Shown here piece by piece: positions 1-11,766 of a DNA stretch of 64,000 bases (positions are counted from its first letter, which is position 1; every line of letters starts with the position of its first letter). Origin of the DNA: Lobosporangium transversale (lineage: Eukaryota > Mortierellomycota > Mortierellomycetes > Mortierellales > Mortierellaceae); contig NW_019028984.1 in assembly GCF_002105155.1 (NCBI RefSeq), forward strand, positions 186,001 through 250,000. The letters are read 5' to 3'. Both the position numbers and the translations under genes were made by a program. Below the pieces are notes generated by a model that was not told the DNA's origin, did not search any database, and saw only the letters and a program-made list of their open reading frames with translations.

Positions 1-431
1 CAGCTCATATTCTTCCAAGCTGGCCTGCTTTCACGCGATCATATTACTAGGTTGTAGTCCATGTATTATAGAAAGAGATATTTGGGTATATGTGGTACTG
101 TTGAGGTATGTAATGGCTCATCCTTATATAGCGTCGTAACAAAATGACAGCATGAAAATAAAAAAGTCTAAATCGCGGGGCATTTTTTTTTTTTCCTGTT
201 AATTTACGCAGCATCACTGATCGGGTTATATCTTCACGTACCGTGCCCTGATAAAATGCTGCTGTCTGGACTACAAAGCCAACCGGATCCTCTCGGATTC
301 TTCCGGCATGTTTCTTACTTCATGATAATAGATATAAATTAAAAAAAAAAAAAAATAAATAAAAAGGATCAGAAAAAAGAAAAATAGAAAAAAAAAATAA
401 AAAAAAAAAAATTCCATGATCAACTGTTGAA
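1..431 (-). other. Gene-poor left edge, possible downstream exons of the 432-704 frame
   Basis: No long open frame. On the minus strand a TTGTAG acceptor near 270 and a GTACGT donor near 240 could define a small exon continuing the 432-704 frame. The stretch 340-410 is almost pure A. No other feature seen. Confidence 0.25.
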
Positions 432-704
432 TTACGTGATATTCTCGACGCCGGACTCATCATTGTCGGGATTCAGTCTCTGTACTGAAATCGAGTTTGG
501 TGAATTGGGGGACTCTGGACTCGTTGCACCAGAAGGATGACAAGAGGAATCGACTTGCTGAGCTGGAACGATAGGCATGACATTCTTGAGCGGCTTCCGC
601 TCCAATGCTGGTGGCACGACGGACGATTGTTCCGTTCCACTTTTAGTATTGCTAGTGGAATTATTGTTGGCGGTAGGATTGTTGTTATTACTGCCTGTTG
701 CCAT
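432..704 (-). CDS. Low-complexity hypothetical protein, probable first coding exon
   Basis: The frame opens with ATG at 704 and runs 90 codons to TAA at 432. The N-terminus is Asn/Ser/Thr-rich, followed by a Pro/Ser segment. I recognise no domain. The frame may not really end at 432: the sequence there reads as a plausible GTAATT donor, and a TTGTAG acceptor near 270 would continue it in frame with a Pro-Asp-Ser-Ser segment, so the gene probably runs off the left edge. Low complexity plus an ATG and a long T/A-rich leader fit a fungal regulatory protein N-terminus, but no function can be claimed. It could also be a chance open frame. Confidence 0.4.
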   Translation of the reverse strand: MATGSNNNNPTANNNSTSNTKSGTEQSSVVPPALERKPLKNVMPIVPAQQVDSSCHPSGATSPESPNSPNSISVQRLNPDNDESGVENIT

Positions 705-2775
705 AGTGTATTTGTTTGTAAATATCTGTGTATGTTGTTTGTGTGTTTTTTCAGAGTTGTTGGGTAAAAAAATAAAAAAGAGAGAAAGAGAGAGAGAGAG
801 AAATGTGTATAGTGTGTGTTGAAAGGAAGAAGTAATACAAAAGGTGAATGTGAAGAAGAGAGGTGATCAGATTCTACACAGAAGATCACTAATGGCAGGT
901 TTGCAATGAATTTTCGTCAATGCAGTTGGTGATCTAAAAGCATAAGAATCAAAAAGAAGGAAGGAGGGTGTTTGTTTGTGTTTGTATTTGTGTTGAATCT
1001 GTGGAGAAATGAAATAGGTGAGATAAATTTCTGCTGGGGTAAAAAAAAAAAAAAAAAAAAAAAAAGACTAAAACTGGGGTTTGCAGTCTGTCTATCACTG
1101 GAAATAAAATCTACAAAAGTTCCTTCTACGACAACAACTATTTTTGATGACTATCTATCCTATTTACCCTATCTACTAAACTACAAAGAGGATGACAGAC
1201 AGACAGACAAGTCAAAAATGACACCACCAGGAACAGTCAGTTAAAAAGAACAGTAAAAAAGGGAAGAAGAAGAAAAAAAAAAAAAAAAAAAAAAAAAGAA
1301 AGAGTCTTTTTCACGACGTTTTTTCAGATATTGGCGTGTGTGTATGTGTATGTGTGCGTGAAATAAAAAGAAGAAAAAAATAGCTGTGTAGGGAGAAGAA
1401 GATGCCTGAAAATGGATGGCAGAACAAAGAAGAGAAAAGGAAGAAAAGAAAAGAAAGAAAAGAAAGAAAGAAAGAAAAGCTGTGAATATACTTTACAATG
1501 ATCATTTTATTTTGTTTGGACAAATGATGTATCTTAACGCCTGTAACCTTGCTGGGATCCGAGCAATTTTTACTCTGCTATCCGGATCAAATGGCGACCA
1601 AGGCCGTTAAATGTATTAAAAATATAAGCGAACCTTGCTTACAATGGTCTACTTTATTCATTTTTGGATAGATGCCTACGATTTAGAATCATCATGATGA
1701 TCGCCATCATCGTGATCTTAGCCCATAAAGACTTGTTGGGGTTAAAAAAGAATCAAAATAGTAACTAAATCAAGGATCATTTTGTAATGATGCCTATCGC
1801 CCTTTGCTCATCATCGAATCGTCTTCTTTTCACTATTATCTTTGTCTTTTAAGCATCTTTGACTACAAAGGTGAATGGAACAGTTGATTCAGATAATGAG
1901 ACCTATCCGCAGTGTCCTTCAAGAGAATAGCGACGCTACAAACACAGGAACAGGTTCAGGTACAATTGGTTTTATTTGGTGTAATATGTCTCTGGACATT
2001 TTCTTGGAAGCAACCACATGTTTAACCCTTGTAATAGCAACACACAGTCTTGGACACAGCTGTTCTCTTTTTACCAACCGACTTGCGTCAAAAAAAAGAA
2101 ACAGTTGTTATTTGGGAGAGCGTCATTCAATCCGTCGATTACGATTAAATCCATTGCTCAATCTTTAAAAGTTAAAAAATCATTTGAGCGAACGGACCAC
2201 TCCGCCAAGTCTTCATCCGACCCGACATGAAACTTGAAATATCTATTGAATTAGAAGACTCGGAAAGTACATGGACATTGCGGACCATCTTCATCAAGCC
2301 TTCTTGTTCACCCATGTGCTTGCAGATGCTAATCTAATAAATCTTATTCATCTGGATCGTGCTTTTGATACATGTGCACTATTGTTTGTTTAGTCTGTCA
2401 TCATTCTTTAATTTTCAAATAACAATGGCAACGGTATTGCATATCAATAAGCTAAACATGCAACGTTCATACATATTCTGCTCATACCTTGTTTGTTCAA
2501 TCTAGCTCAAGCAATTTTTCTCAGTGTATCAGAAAGAACCGCCTCAAATATTTAACTTCGTATTTCTCATCACTCCGCTCTTTTCCTTCCTTCATTCCTT
2601 GCTCCATTGTCGTTTCCGTTCACCAAGGCTTCGTCGTTTGCCTGAAGCACATTTGGGTAAGGTTAATTATCTTTTCCTGTGCAACGTAATACCCAGCCAA
2701 GCCAAGATCCCATGGAGCGAAATTCTTATACAAACACGAAATGTCGCTTTAAAAAAATTTTATCCCTTTTCTTTG

Positions 2776-2807
<32 letters not shown>

Positions 2808-3198
2808 TAATAATAAGTCAAATTCGTAATATCCCGAAAGAATTATACGAGACTTGGAACGTGGCACTTTTTAGAAGAAAACATTATAGAATATAGACTT
2901 TTAGCAAACTCGCACAAGAAATCAGCCGAACAAATCCATGCTCTTCTTATCGATAAACGAAGCACTTTTTATTTCAAAAGTCAAAAGCTTTCAATGCATA
3001 TTCTCAACTTCAAAAAAAAAAAAAAAAAAAAAAAGTATGATTATTTATTCTACATATGGCTTTCTTAGATCCAAACAACGCATGCATTAATGTTGCCGGT
3101 AACAAGATTGAGTGAATTGAGTAAACGAACAAGGCGTTCTTTGGGGGTTTGTATGAGTGAATGCATGTGTAAATGTGTGTGTTGTGCGTAAAAAGGAA
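705..3198. other. Spacer without a supported gene
   Basis: About 2.5 kb with several A runs (around 1041-1064, 1275-1297, 2777-2803, 3012-3034), a GA repeat near 781-800 and a GAAA-type purine tract at about 1439-1482. Short open frames here lack domain sense and consist mainly of homopolymer translations. The left part is probably the 5' leader and promoter of the 432-704 frame; the right part is downstream of TUF1. I see no RNA gene. Confidence 0.5.
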
Positions 3199-5260
3199 TT
3201 ACTCGATCAATTCAGCAACAACACCAGTGCCAACAGTGCGACCACCCTCGCGAATAGTGAAGCGCTGACCCTTCTCCAATGGAACTCCGTTGACGAGCTC
3301 ACAGTTCATGGTGACGTTGTCTCCAGGCAAGACCATCTTTTCAGCATCCTGTTCCTCAGCAGGGTGAGTCAAGGTCACAGTGACGTCCGAAGTGCGCACA
3401 AACATCTGAGGGCGATAGTTATTCAAGAATCCAGTATGACGTCCACCCTCATCCTTGGTCAAGATGTACAACGAAGCGGCAAACTTTTTGTAAGCCTTGA
3501 CAGTGCCGGGCTGGGCCAAAACCATACCACGACGGAGCTGCTCACGCTTAACACCACGCAACAACGCGCCCATATTGTCACCAGCCTGGCCACGGTCAAG
3601 CTATATTATTGGTTCCAGTAGATGTTTTTAAGGATAGCTGGTCAGAAATGTCACTCTTTTACAGCAGCATGCAGTATCTTCCATGATTCGATTTTGGTAA
3701 TCATTACCTCCTTGTGGAACATCTCAATACCAGTCAATACGGTCTTGAAGCTAGCGCCCATACCGACAATCTCGATTTCAGCACCCTTAGTGATAGTACC
3801 ACGCTCAACACGGCCAGTGGCGACGGTACCACGACCAGAAATAGAGAAGACATCTAGAATTACGGCCCATTATAAGTCCCTTTCGTCTCTTCTTTTTGTT
3901 GATATATAGTCTCATCCTTTACCGATGATATTAGAAATAGAGTTAAACAATATAGCTTACCCTCAATAGGCATCAAGAATGGTTTTTCAAAGTCACGGAT
4001 GGGGGTATCGATGTGCTCATCAACAGCAGCCATCAACTTCATGATGGCATCCTCACCAATCTCCTTGTTACGTCCTTCCAAAGCACAGAGAGCAGATCCC
4101 ATGACAATGGGGGTGTTCTCACCATCAAACCCATAGGTGGTGAGAACATCGCGCATCTCCATCTCAACAAGATCCAACATCTCTGGATCATCAATTGCAT
4201 CAACCTTGTTGATGAAGACCACCAACTTTTTAATTCCGACTTGCTTAGCAAGCAAAAGATGCTCACGGGTCTGAGGCATCTGACCATCAGTGGCAGCGAC
4301 GACAATGATGGCTCCGTCCATCTTAGAGGAAGAAAAAAAAAAAAAAAAAAGCGAGACATCAGCAATGGACGGATCTTAAAGTAAAATTTACAAATTCAAA
4401 ATTCAAAGAGGTTAAAATGGATTGTTTGACGCTTTACCTGGGCGGCACCAGTAATCATGTTCTTGATGTAATCAGCGTGTCCAGGACAGTCAACGTGGGC
4501 ATAGTGGCGGTTATCAGTCTCATACTCAACGTGGGCAGTCGAGATAGTGATACCACGGGCTTTCTCCTCAGGAGCCTTGTCGATCTGGTTGTAGTCCATG
4601 AACTGGGCCTGACCCTTGGTAGCAAGAGTTTTGGTAATAGCAGCAGTCAAAGTGGTCTTTCCGTGATCGACGTGACCAATAGTTCCGATATTGACGTGAG
4701 GCTTATTACGTGAGAACTTGTTATCGGTGGCCATGGTGCGACGAATGACCATACGAGGGACTGCAATGGCGGTACGAACAGAGGGCCTGACCAATGAGGA
4801 CTACCAATGTAATCGCAAAACAGTAAGTGGATTGGTAAGTCTGTATAGTTCTATCGTATTAGAAACCAAGTTGAGCGTTGTATAGACCTGTAGATCCATC
4901 AGATCCCACATGGAAAATACTTACAGCAACCTTCTGAGCAAGAGCGGCAGGGTTAGTGGCAAGCACTATTTAGGAACAGATTTAAAAAGGAATGAATAGG
5001 AAGGGCCAACATTAGTCAATCTTGACTATGGCAAGAATAACACTTGACACAAGCATGAGACGATGAGTTGGGCTGCATGATGATCAATTATTTGCTGATC
5101 AGTTCGGTGGCGTCTTCTAACGCCAAACCAATAAAAAAAGTTGACGAAGAGCGCGTAAAATTGAATACTTACTGCTACGACCAAGGGTCGAGATGCAGCG
5201 CTGGGTGGAAGGAGTGGCGACCTTAGAGCCGAGTCTGTGGGCGGTACGGAGCGAGAACAT
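3199..5260 (-). CDS. TUF1: Mitochondrial translation elongation factor Tu (EF-Tu), nuclear gene
   Basis: GTPase that brings aminoacyl-tRNA to the mitochondrial ribosome. Exons on the minus strand: 5260-5173, 4965-4925, 4800-4438, 4321-3961, 3853-3708, 3600-3199; the joined frame is 467 codons (466 aa), normal for mitochondrial EF-Tu. All introns are GT-AG. Residues 1 to about 70 are Arg/Ser/Ala-rich with few acids, as in a mitochondrial presequence. G1 GHVDHGKTT lies near residue 85, G3 DCPGH near 148, G4 NKVD near 202. Domains 2 and 3 follow, with [10 protein letters not shown] and the C-terminal GRTVGTGVV motif. It is divergent from the alpha-actinin gene, with 466 bp between start codons. 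Introns and presequence exclude a bacterial contaminant. Confidence 0.96.
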
Positions 5261-5538
5261 GGCGAAACAATTGATTCAACAGGGGTGGACTGAGAAGCGA
5301 AAAGAAGAAGACCGGGCAGGGAAAGAGCTCCGAGAAGATTTCAAAAAAGGCCAAAAAAGAGAGGCAAAACATTTAAGTGACTGCTTACTGGAGAGTTCAC
5401 CAGGATAAGCCACTGAAAAATCTATATCTGCATATTTTTATAATTGAACAATGGTTAGTTGGACATGAATATATTTTGTGAATAGCAAATGATTGTATGA
5501 TAGTTCGGATTCCAGCTTGTATTTCTATTCTCTTTATG

Positions 5539-5571
<33 letters not shown>

Positions 5572-5726
5572 CCCTTTGTCTTTCCTCTTCATACTCCTTG
5601 CTCGTTTGCTCACGTCCTCCATTTATTCACATTCATTCATCCCCACAGTCTGTTATCGCCATTGAAGTAGTATTCTTGCGGTATTTCATTCCTTTCACTG
5701 TTACATCAACCTCACGTTCTTACGCA
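5261..5726. promoter_or_regulatory. Divergent promoter region of TUF1 and alpha-actinin gene
   Basis: 466 bp between the two start codons. It holds a T run of about 29 at 5540-5568 followed by CT-rich sequence leading to the alpha-actinin ATG, typical of fungal promoters. No specific factor site is claimed. Confidence 0.5.
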
Positions 5727-7665
5727 ATGTCAGCACCCCCGCATTCCGGCAGTACCTTTCAACCTTCTAACGCCGCCAACCAGGTTGTTGAGGATACAGG
5801 TATAACAGTAAAAGCATTGATATAACAAGATCTTAAACATGTCCGACCTGTGAATAGTTCACTTCTCTGTTGTATCAATTGGCTAGCTTGTTGGTGCAGC
5901 CAGTATCTCAAACGCGTTTTTTCTGAAAAATAAATCATAAAATATGGAAAACCATTGCAAAGCTGATAAAAGGTCTTCTATTGTCTAACCACCTCGCATT
6001 AATATAGCCAGGGTGATGGACAAAGCCTGGGAGATTGTTCAACAAAAAAGTAAGTGAGGGTTTGTTTGTGATATGTACCTGAATCAGTGACGCTTTTGCG
6101 ACCCAATTACACGCGAAGCAATTGATGTCATGAAGCAAAAAAGTTCATGGAGAGCATTAACATTAATTCATCACTCCAATGTATCCAATTTAATATACTC
6201 TCTCCGATCTTTCTTTGTACTTTCTTTTACCTATATATCTGCTTAGCCTTCACAAAATGGTAATAGCTCCCATTAATAGTTATGACGAATAATCATGAAC
6301 TTGTTCAAAAGTTGGGACGGCTATTTTGAATTGATGGGAGGTCTAAATATGCTTATTGAAAATGTTCTGTTTCACAGGGTGAATACAAAACTTACCTTGG
6401 GCCGATATCCCGAGATTTCAAACTTACTGCAGATGTCTGATGGAGTACCTTTGATCCAGCTCTTGGTAAGTACAACTTTCTTTTTTTTTTTTTTTTTGAC
6501 CTATTTGCATCCCTTACGTGAGATAAATCGAACTGGAACCAGGATCGAAGCGATCATAAATTGAAACAATGTACCTAATTATGAGATTGGTCCTAAATAT
6601 TTTGATAGGAAGTTATTGGAGATACCAGTCTGGGCCGGTACAACAAGGTATCCCGGATGCGTATTCAGAAAGTCGAAAATGTGAACAAGTGCCTGGAGTT
6701 CATTCGTTCCCGCGGAGTCAATCTCACTAATATTGGTGCCGAAGGTGTGTTTTGTGCATCGTGTATTATCGGCTCTTTAATACCACTGTATTTCTTGGAA
6801 AGATGCTGTACTGACATTATTCCTTATCGTCTATAGATATTGTTGATGAGAATTCAAAGTTGATTTTGGGCATGATCTGGACTCTAATTCTGAGATTTAC
6901 TATCGCTGATATCAGGTATGGTACATTCAACGTATATTAAAAAGAAATAAGACAGTCAGGTGTCCTTTTCTAACGCCATGCTTTATTATTATTATTTTTC
7001 TACAGTGAAGAAGGCCTGAGCGCCAAAGAAGGTTTATTACTATGGTGTCAGCGCAAGACTGCGCCCTACCGAGAAGTCAATGTCAGGGATTTCACCTACA
7101 GCTGGGCTGATGGACTGGCATTGTAAGGTTACTGTATTATCTTTTGCCTGCGTTCCCTCTCTCTCTCTCTCTCTCTTTTTTTTAATTTTTTTTTTTTTTT
7201 TTTCTTACTGCCTTTCTAACTATAATTCGATCCGACTTGTTTAATCTCTAGTTGTGCATTGATCCATCGCCATCGCCCTGATCTCTTGGATTTTGATTCA
7301 TTAGATAAGTCTGACAGACACGGCAACACGCAACTGGCTTTCGACGTTGCTGAAGAGCATCTAGATATCCCCAAGCTGCTGGATGTTGAAGATGTATGCG
7401 ACATTTCCAAACCTGATGAGCGTTCCATTATGACCTATGTTGCTCAGTATTTCCATGCCTTTTCAGAACTCGGGAAGGTTGATACAGCTGGCCGTCGTGT
7501 CGCAAAGTTTGCTGAAGTCATGGAGTCTGTATGGACAATGCAGAATGATTATGAAAGACGTGTCAAGGCGGTAGGCTTTATACTAATCAGATTGATATAT
7601 ACTGTATATGACTTGGGATCCAATTCACTAATGGCTAAAAATATGTAACTCAAACGCAAGATCCT

Positions 7666-7696
<31 letters not shown>

Positions 7697-9090
7697 GTTG
7701 TTACATAGCTCATGCAAGCCATCCATAACAAGAAGGCGGAGTGGGAATCATCCACGTTCCGCGGTGATTATGCAGATGCAAAGAGACAATCCATCGAGTT
7801 CAATAACTACAAAACGTCTCTGAAACGCACCTGGGTAGCTGAGAAGCGTGATGTCGATACTCTACTCGGTAATATCCAGACTAAACTCAAGACATACGAG
7901 CTTAAGCCATATCATCCTCCCCGAGGTTTGACACTCCAGGTAGGTACTTCCGACGAGCGCAGTGAGTAGCCATCCTATGGTCCAATATCCACGCTGATTA
8001 TATGTCGAACTTCCTTCCTTATAGGATCTGGATAACTTCTGGAAGAATCTTTTGATTGCTGAAGAAAAGAGATATCGACTCATTAATGCCAAGATCAGAG
8101 AGTGGGTAGACTGCGAAACAATATTGGTGTCCTTCACGTCCTTACTATAAAATATGTTGCATTTCAATTACCTACTTATCACCTTTTATTTTGTTATCGG
8201 ATGGTAGTATTAAGGAAAAGCTTCGTCAAGATTTCGCCAAGCAAGCCAACGATTTCCAAGCAAAGGTCAATGCCATTTCACATGAGCTGACGGTGTTAGA
8301 CGGGGACCTGGATGTAAGCTTTAAAAAAATAAAAAATAAAAAAATTGCTTGGTTTGAGAACGGCTGGAATGGAGCTAGTTAATAGCCTTAATCTTTCTAC
8401 AACATAACTCATGTTGACCTCTCTTTTCCTTTCTTCAAATTAACTACAAAAGCTCCAACTAAACCATGTGCGTCATTTAGATTCGCGTCTCGGGCCACTG
8501 GCAGACACATTGGAGCAGATCCAGCGACTGGATGATCAATGTGTTGAAGCCAACATTGAAGAAAATGACTACACCATCTATAGTGCGGACGATCTGTCAT
8601 TTGACTTTGCTTTATTGGAACAGGCCATGCAAAAGAAGTCTGCCTTCATTTCGAATCAGGTAATTATTTTGCATAAAATCCTCAATGCCTTACTTCTCTC
8701 TCTTTTAGAATTTATAGGCGAGTTTAATGATCTAAGCCCATTCATTCAACTGTGCTTATTATTGTTTATGAACTATAGATTGTGTCTCGTAACATGACAA
8801 ATTTGACGCCTGGACAACTCGAGGAGTTTGAAAGTACTTTCCGTTATTTTGATAATAACCAAACCAACTCGTTGTCATATGGCGAATTTAACGCAGCCTT
8901 AGCCAGCTTGGGCATCATGTACGAAGATGAAGATTTTGCGGGTGTATTTGCACAATGCTCCCAAGGAGCGCCTGAAGTTTCATTTGAACAGGTAAAATGA
9001 ATAACAAAAAAAAAAGGCTCTTCAAAAGCTTATCCCATGAAAGATGAAAGATTGTCAAACTAAAGTATTTTCTATATTTTCCATATTTTC

Positions 9091-9132
<42 letters not shown>

Positions 9133-9354
9133 ATCAATTTCATGGTGGGCGTCACAGAAGATCGTACATCGAGTGATCAAGTACGTGAGTCGTTCAGAAT
9201 TGTTGCTGCTGATAAGCCGTTTGTGACGGAACTTGATTTGAGGCAGTCGATGCTTCCTCCTGCAGTTGTCAGTTATTTGCAGTCGACTCTGCCTCGTCAT
9301 GATTCTGGGAATGGATATAATTATGAGGCTTACTTGGACAGTGTTTTTAAATAA
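5727..9354 (+). CDS. ain1: Alpha-actinin, actin cross-linking protein
   Basis: Cross-links F-actin, in yeast at the cytokinetic ring. Fourteen exons: 5727-5799, 6008-6049, 6247-6259, 6378-6465, 6609-6744, 6837-6915, 7006-7122, 7252-7570, 7709-7939, 8025-8101, 8208-8313, 8453-8659, 8779-8991, 9130-9354; total 642 codons (641 aa), close to the fission yeast protein's roughly 620 aa. Two calponin-homology domains (about residues 25-135 and 145-250) include [11 protein letters not shown] and [12 protein letters not shown], then [13 protein letters not shown] helical spectrin-like rod spans about 265-480, and a calmodulin-like EF-hand domain is at the C-terminus ([17 protein letters not shown]). 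The EF-hand loops look poor in acidic ligands, so calcium binding is doubtful. Exon 3 is only 13 nt, and the last intron ends in 32 A before its AG. An in-frame upstream ATG-less extension was not used; MSAPPHSG is taken as the start. Confidence 0.95.
9097..9128 (+). repeat. A32 tract directly before a 3' splice site
   Basis: Thirty-two A followed by G at 9129, which forms the acceptor AG of the last alpha-actinin intron. The usual pyrimidine tract is upstream (TATTTTCCATATTTTC), not adjacent to the AG. Confidence 0.85.
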
Positions 9355-10028
9355 AAAGACTTCATTAAAAGCAGGTAGATTTTGATACAAAGAAAAATGC
9401 TAAAGAGTCACGACTACCAATAGACTTGGTTGATTAAACTGTCAGTATCTGGAAAACAAATAAACAAGTGGTCCTGGGAATATTTTTTTTTCTTGTGCTC
9501 TTGTATTTAGTCTTCAGATTCAATGACATGATATATAAAAGGTGTCATGAGAAAGAGCGAAAGAAAGAGCCCTGAGCACGGGAGGATGTTTTCTAACATG
9601 CAGGGAATTCCGTTTTTTTTGTCCTACGCTCAATGCTTTAAATCGGAAAGATGCGACCGAGCTACAAATGGTGCGGATACATATCCGGCCGGCAAAAAAA
9701 AAAAAAAAAGACAGATCGATCAGATAGATTACGCTTTGTAAAGGATTTTTTTTTTTTTTTTTTTTTTTTTTCCACGGTCATGTTGATTTCTAATGTAAAC
9801 ACTTATTAATTTGGTTTATACTTTGTTTGAAACGCTGTTATTTTGATTATCTGGACTGTACAAGGTATATAAAACAAAAGAAAAGACGTTTGTATACTAT
9901 GTTTGGCCATGATTACCATCTTGGAAAAAAAAAAAAAAAAAAAAAAAAAAAAGGAAAATAGAAAAAGCAGAAGACACAGAAAAGAATAAGAACAAGGAAA
10001 AATTTGTCCACTTCCTGATGAAATCTCT
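9355..10028. other. Spacer with homopolymer runs, no gene seen
   Basis: 3' flank of the alpha-actinin gene. Contains A run near 9694-9708, T run near 9747-9770 and A run near 9925-9951. No credible coding or RNA feature. Confidence 0.5.
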
Positions 10029-10590
10029 TCAATTCTTCAGTGCATCAACAGCATAGTGTGCTTGATTCCTGTAATTCAATGCCGGTGGGCGTAGCAGACT
10101 AATATGCCAACCTTTTTCGGTCGAGAGAAGCCATCTTTGGAATGGTACATCCTGCGTATTTTTTTCCCTTTCCTGCAGGATGGAGTCAGTCCAAAGCAAA
10201 CGGGAGTCCCAAGGAGGGAAATCATTAAAAAGATATGAAGAATCGGTTTTTTTACATAAAATGGGAGGTCTATCTTGTTCACGAGAGTGTGAGCTTGAGC
10301 TTTGCTTCATATTGTGTACAAAGTCTGTGTGTCTGCATTTGGCACACATTTGCCATCCTTCCAAATATGGTCGACATCGCTCCAGAGGACTTCGAAACCA
10401 TATCAGTTCAGCAGAAGGTTTTATCAGTAAACTTCTTTTTTTTTATTTTTTCATCATCAAGAACATCAAGAGCATCAAGAAGGAAGGAAGGAAGGAAGGA
10501 AGGAAAGGGGGAAACCAATGTTACCTGTGTTGATATTGCCATTGCAATAAGAACATTAGTGTACCAATTGCTCCCATATAACCATCGCAT
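10029..10590 (-). CDS. Possible small spliced gene, hypothetical protein
   Basis: I do not recognise it. A minus-strand model joins exon 10590-10525 (ATG, donor CAG/GTAACA) to exon 10379-10029 (acceptor GAG/CGATGT) in phase 0, giving 139 codons. The second exon carries a CxxC (MCAKC) followed by a His, and many Trp/Leu residues (WLLSTEKGW, RLLWTDSILQ), which looks more like protein than random sequence. The intron contains a TTCC microsatellite. Competing acceptors in the same stretch give shorter frames, and the true start may lie further upstream. It may be a real small gene, a remnant, or chance. Confidence 0.3.
10480..10508. repeat. AAGG microsatellite
   Basis: About six tandem AAGG units with an adjacent GGGG. 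It falls in the proposed intron of the 10029-10590 model. Confidence 0.7.
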
Positions 10591-11333
10591 AAGATTCTGC
10601 TTTTTGGTGTTCAAGAGATCTCAGAGAGATAAAGACACGAGATGAGGGAAACAGTCAGGATACATTGATGGGGGCCATTGCAGGTCTGTAGGTCTGTAAT
10701 CCTGTGGAGAAAAAAATGGTCCTTTTTCATTTTACTCCTCCACTCCTCTATTGCAACCACCATCTCTCTTTTACCCTTCTTCTTTCTCTTTATCACTCTC
10801 TCATTACACCCCCACGTACCTACATACTTACACACCTTCAGCTTCATTTTTGTCTCCTCCCTTTCTCTTTGTTATTATTGTTATTATTGTTACTTTGCGC
10901 TTGCGTGCGTCGTGTCTAAAGTATCAGAGTGCACGTTTGTTAAGCATTCTTTTTAATTCACCTCAATCCGGATTCATAGACGGCTCAATCCCATCTCATC
11001 TCATCTCATCCTATCCTATCCATCACAACATTGTCATTGTATGAGTGAATGTATTCATATTTACACATTCACTCTCTTTTTTTCCTTACTCTTTCATTGC
11101 TGCTTTCACATCTATAACAACTGATCTGCCCTTATTCTTGTCTTTCCGTTCTTCACGATTGTCCAAAATTATCTCTGGTGTCCCATATCTTTTATTTTCT
11201 ATTTTATTTTGAAAACTTGGACAGTTGCAGCATAGCTTTTAACAGTGTGAAGGCGTAGTCGTGGTTTTAGTCATCGACTGCCTGTCTTTTTCCAACTGCT
11301 TCGCAGTTTCTCTCTTTCGTTTTTTTCTTTACT

Positions 11334-11386
<53 letters not shown>

Positions 11387-11511
11387 ATAGAACACTTGGA
11401 GAGTAACCAGCTATCGTTGTAATACCTGAATTGGATACATACTCCCCCACATGAGTTCCTGGTGTGGCAACGAGCCTTGGGTATGTTTTGATTTTCGCTT
11501 TTTGATCTGTC

Positions 11512-11548
<37 letters not shown>

Positions 11549-11766
11549 CCGACAGCAAAGGAAACTTATGCAGCCACAACTTCGTTCCTTACAATGGCTC
11601 TTGCGCGGTTGCTTTGGTCGATTTTTTTGATTAGGGCCCATATACAAATGATACCCTTGACTTCACACCATGCTTTCGTGAAATCGTTTTCGAAACCAGT
11701 CTTCCTCTCACTTTTCTCGTCCTGACTCTTACAATATGTGGAGCACGGCCGTTGCTTGAACACTGC
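10591..11766. other. Spacer and probable promoter/leader of the ABC transporter
   Basis: CT-rich sequence from about 10740 to 11330, then T21 at 11333-11353 directly followed by A31 at 11354-11384, and another A run near 11517-11547. The CT-rich stretch resembles fungal promoters. No supported gene. Confidence 0.45.

Noticed and set aside
3199-5260. EF-Tu gene as a bacterial endosymbiont or contaminant fragment
   Set aside because: It has five spliceosomal GT-AG introns and a mitochondrial-type presequence, and neighbours are fungal.
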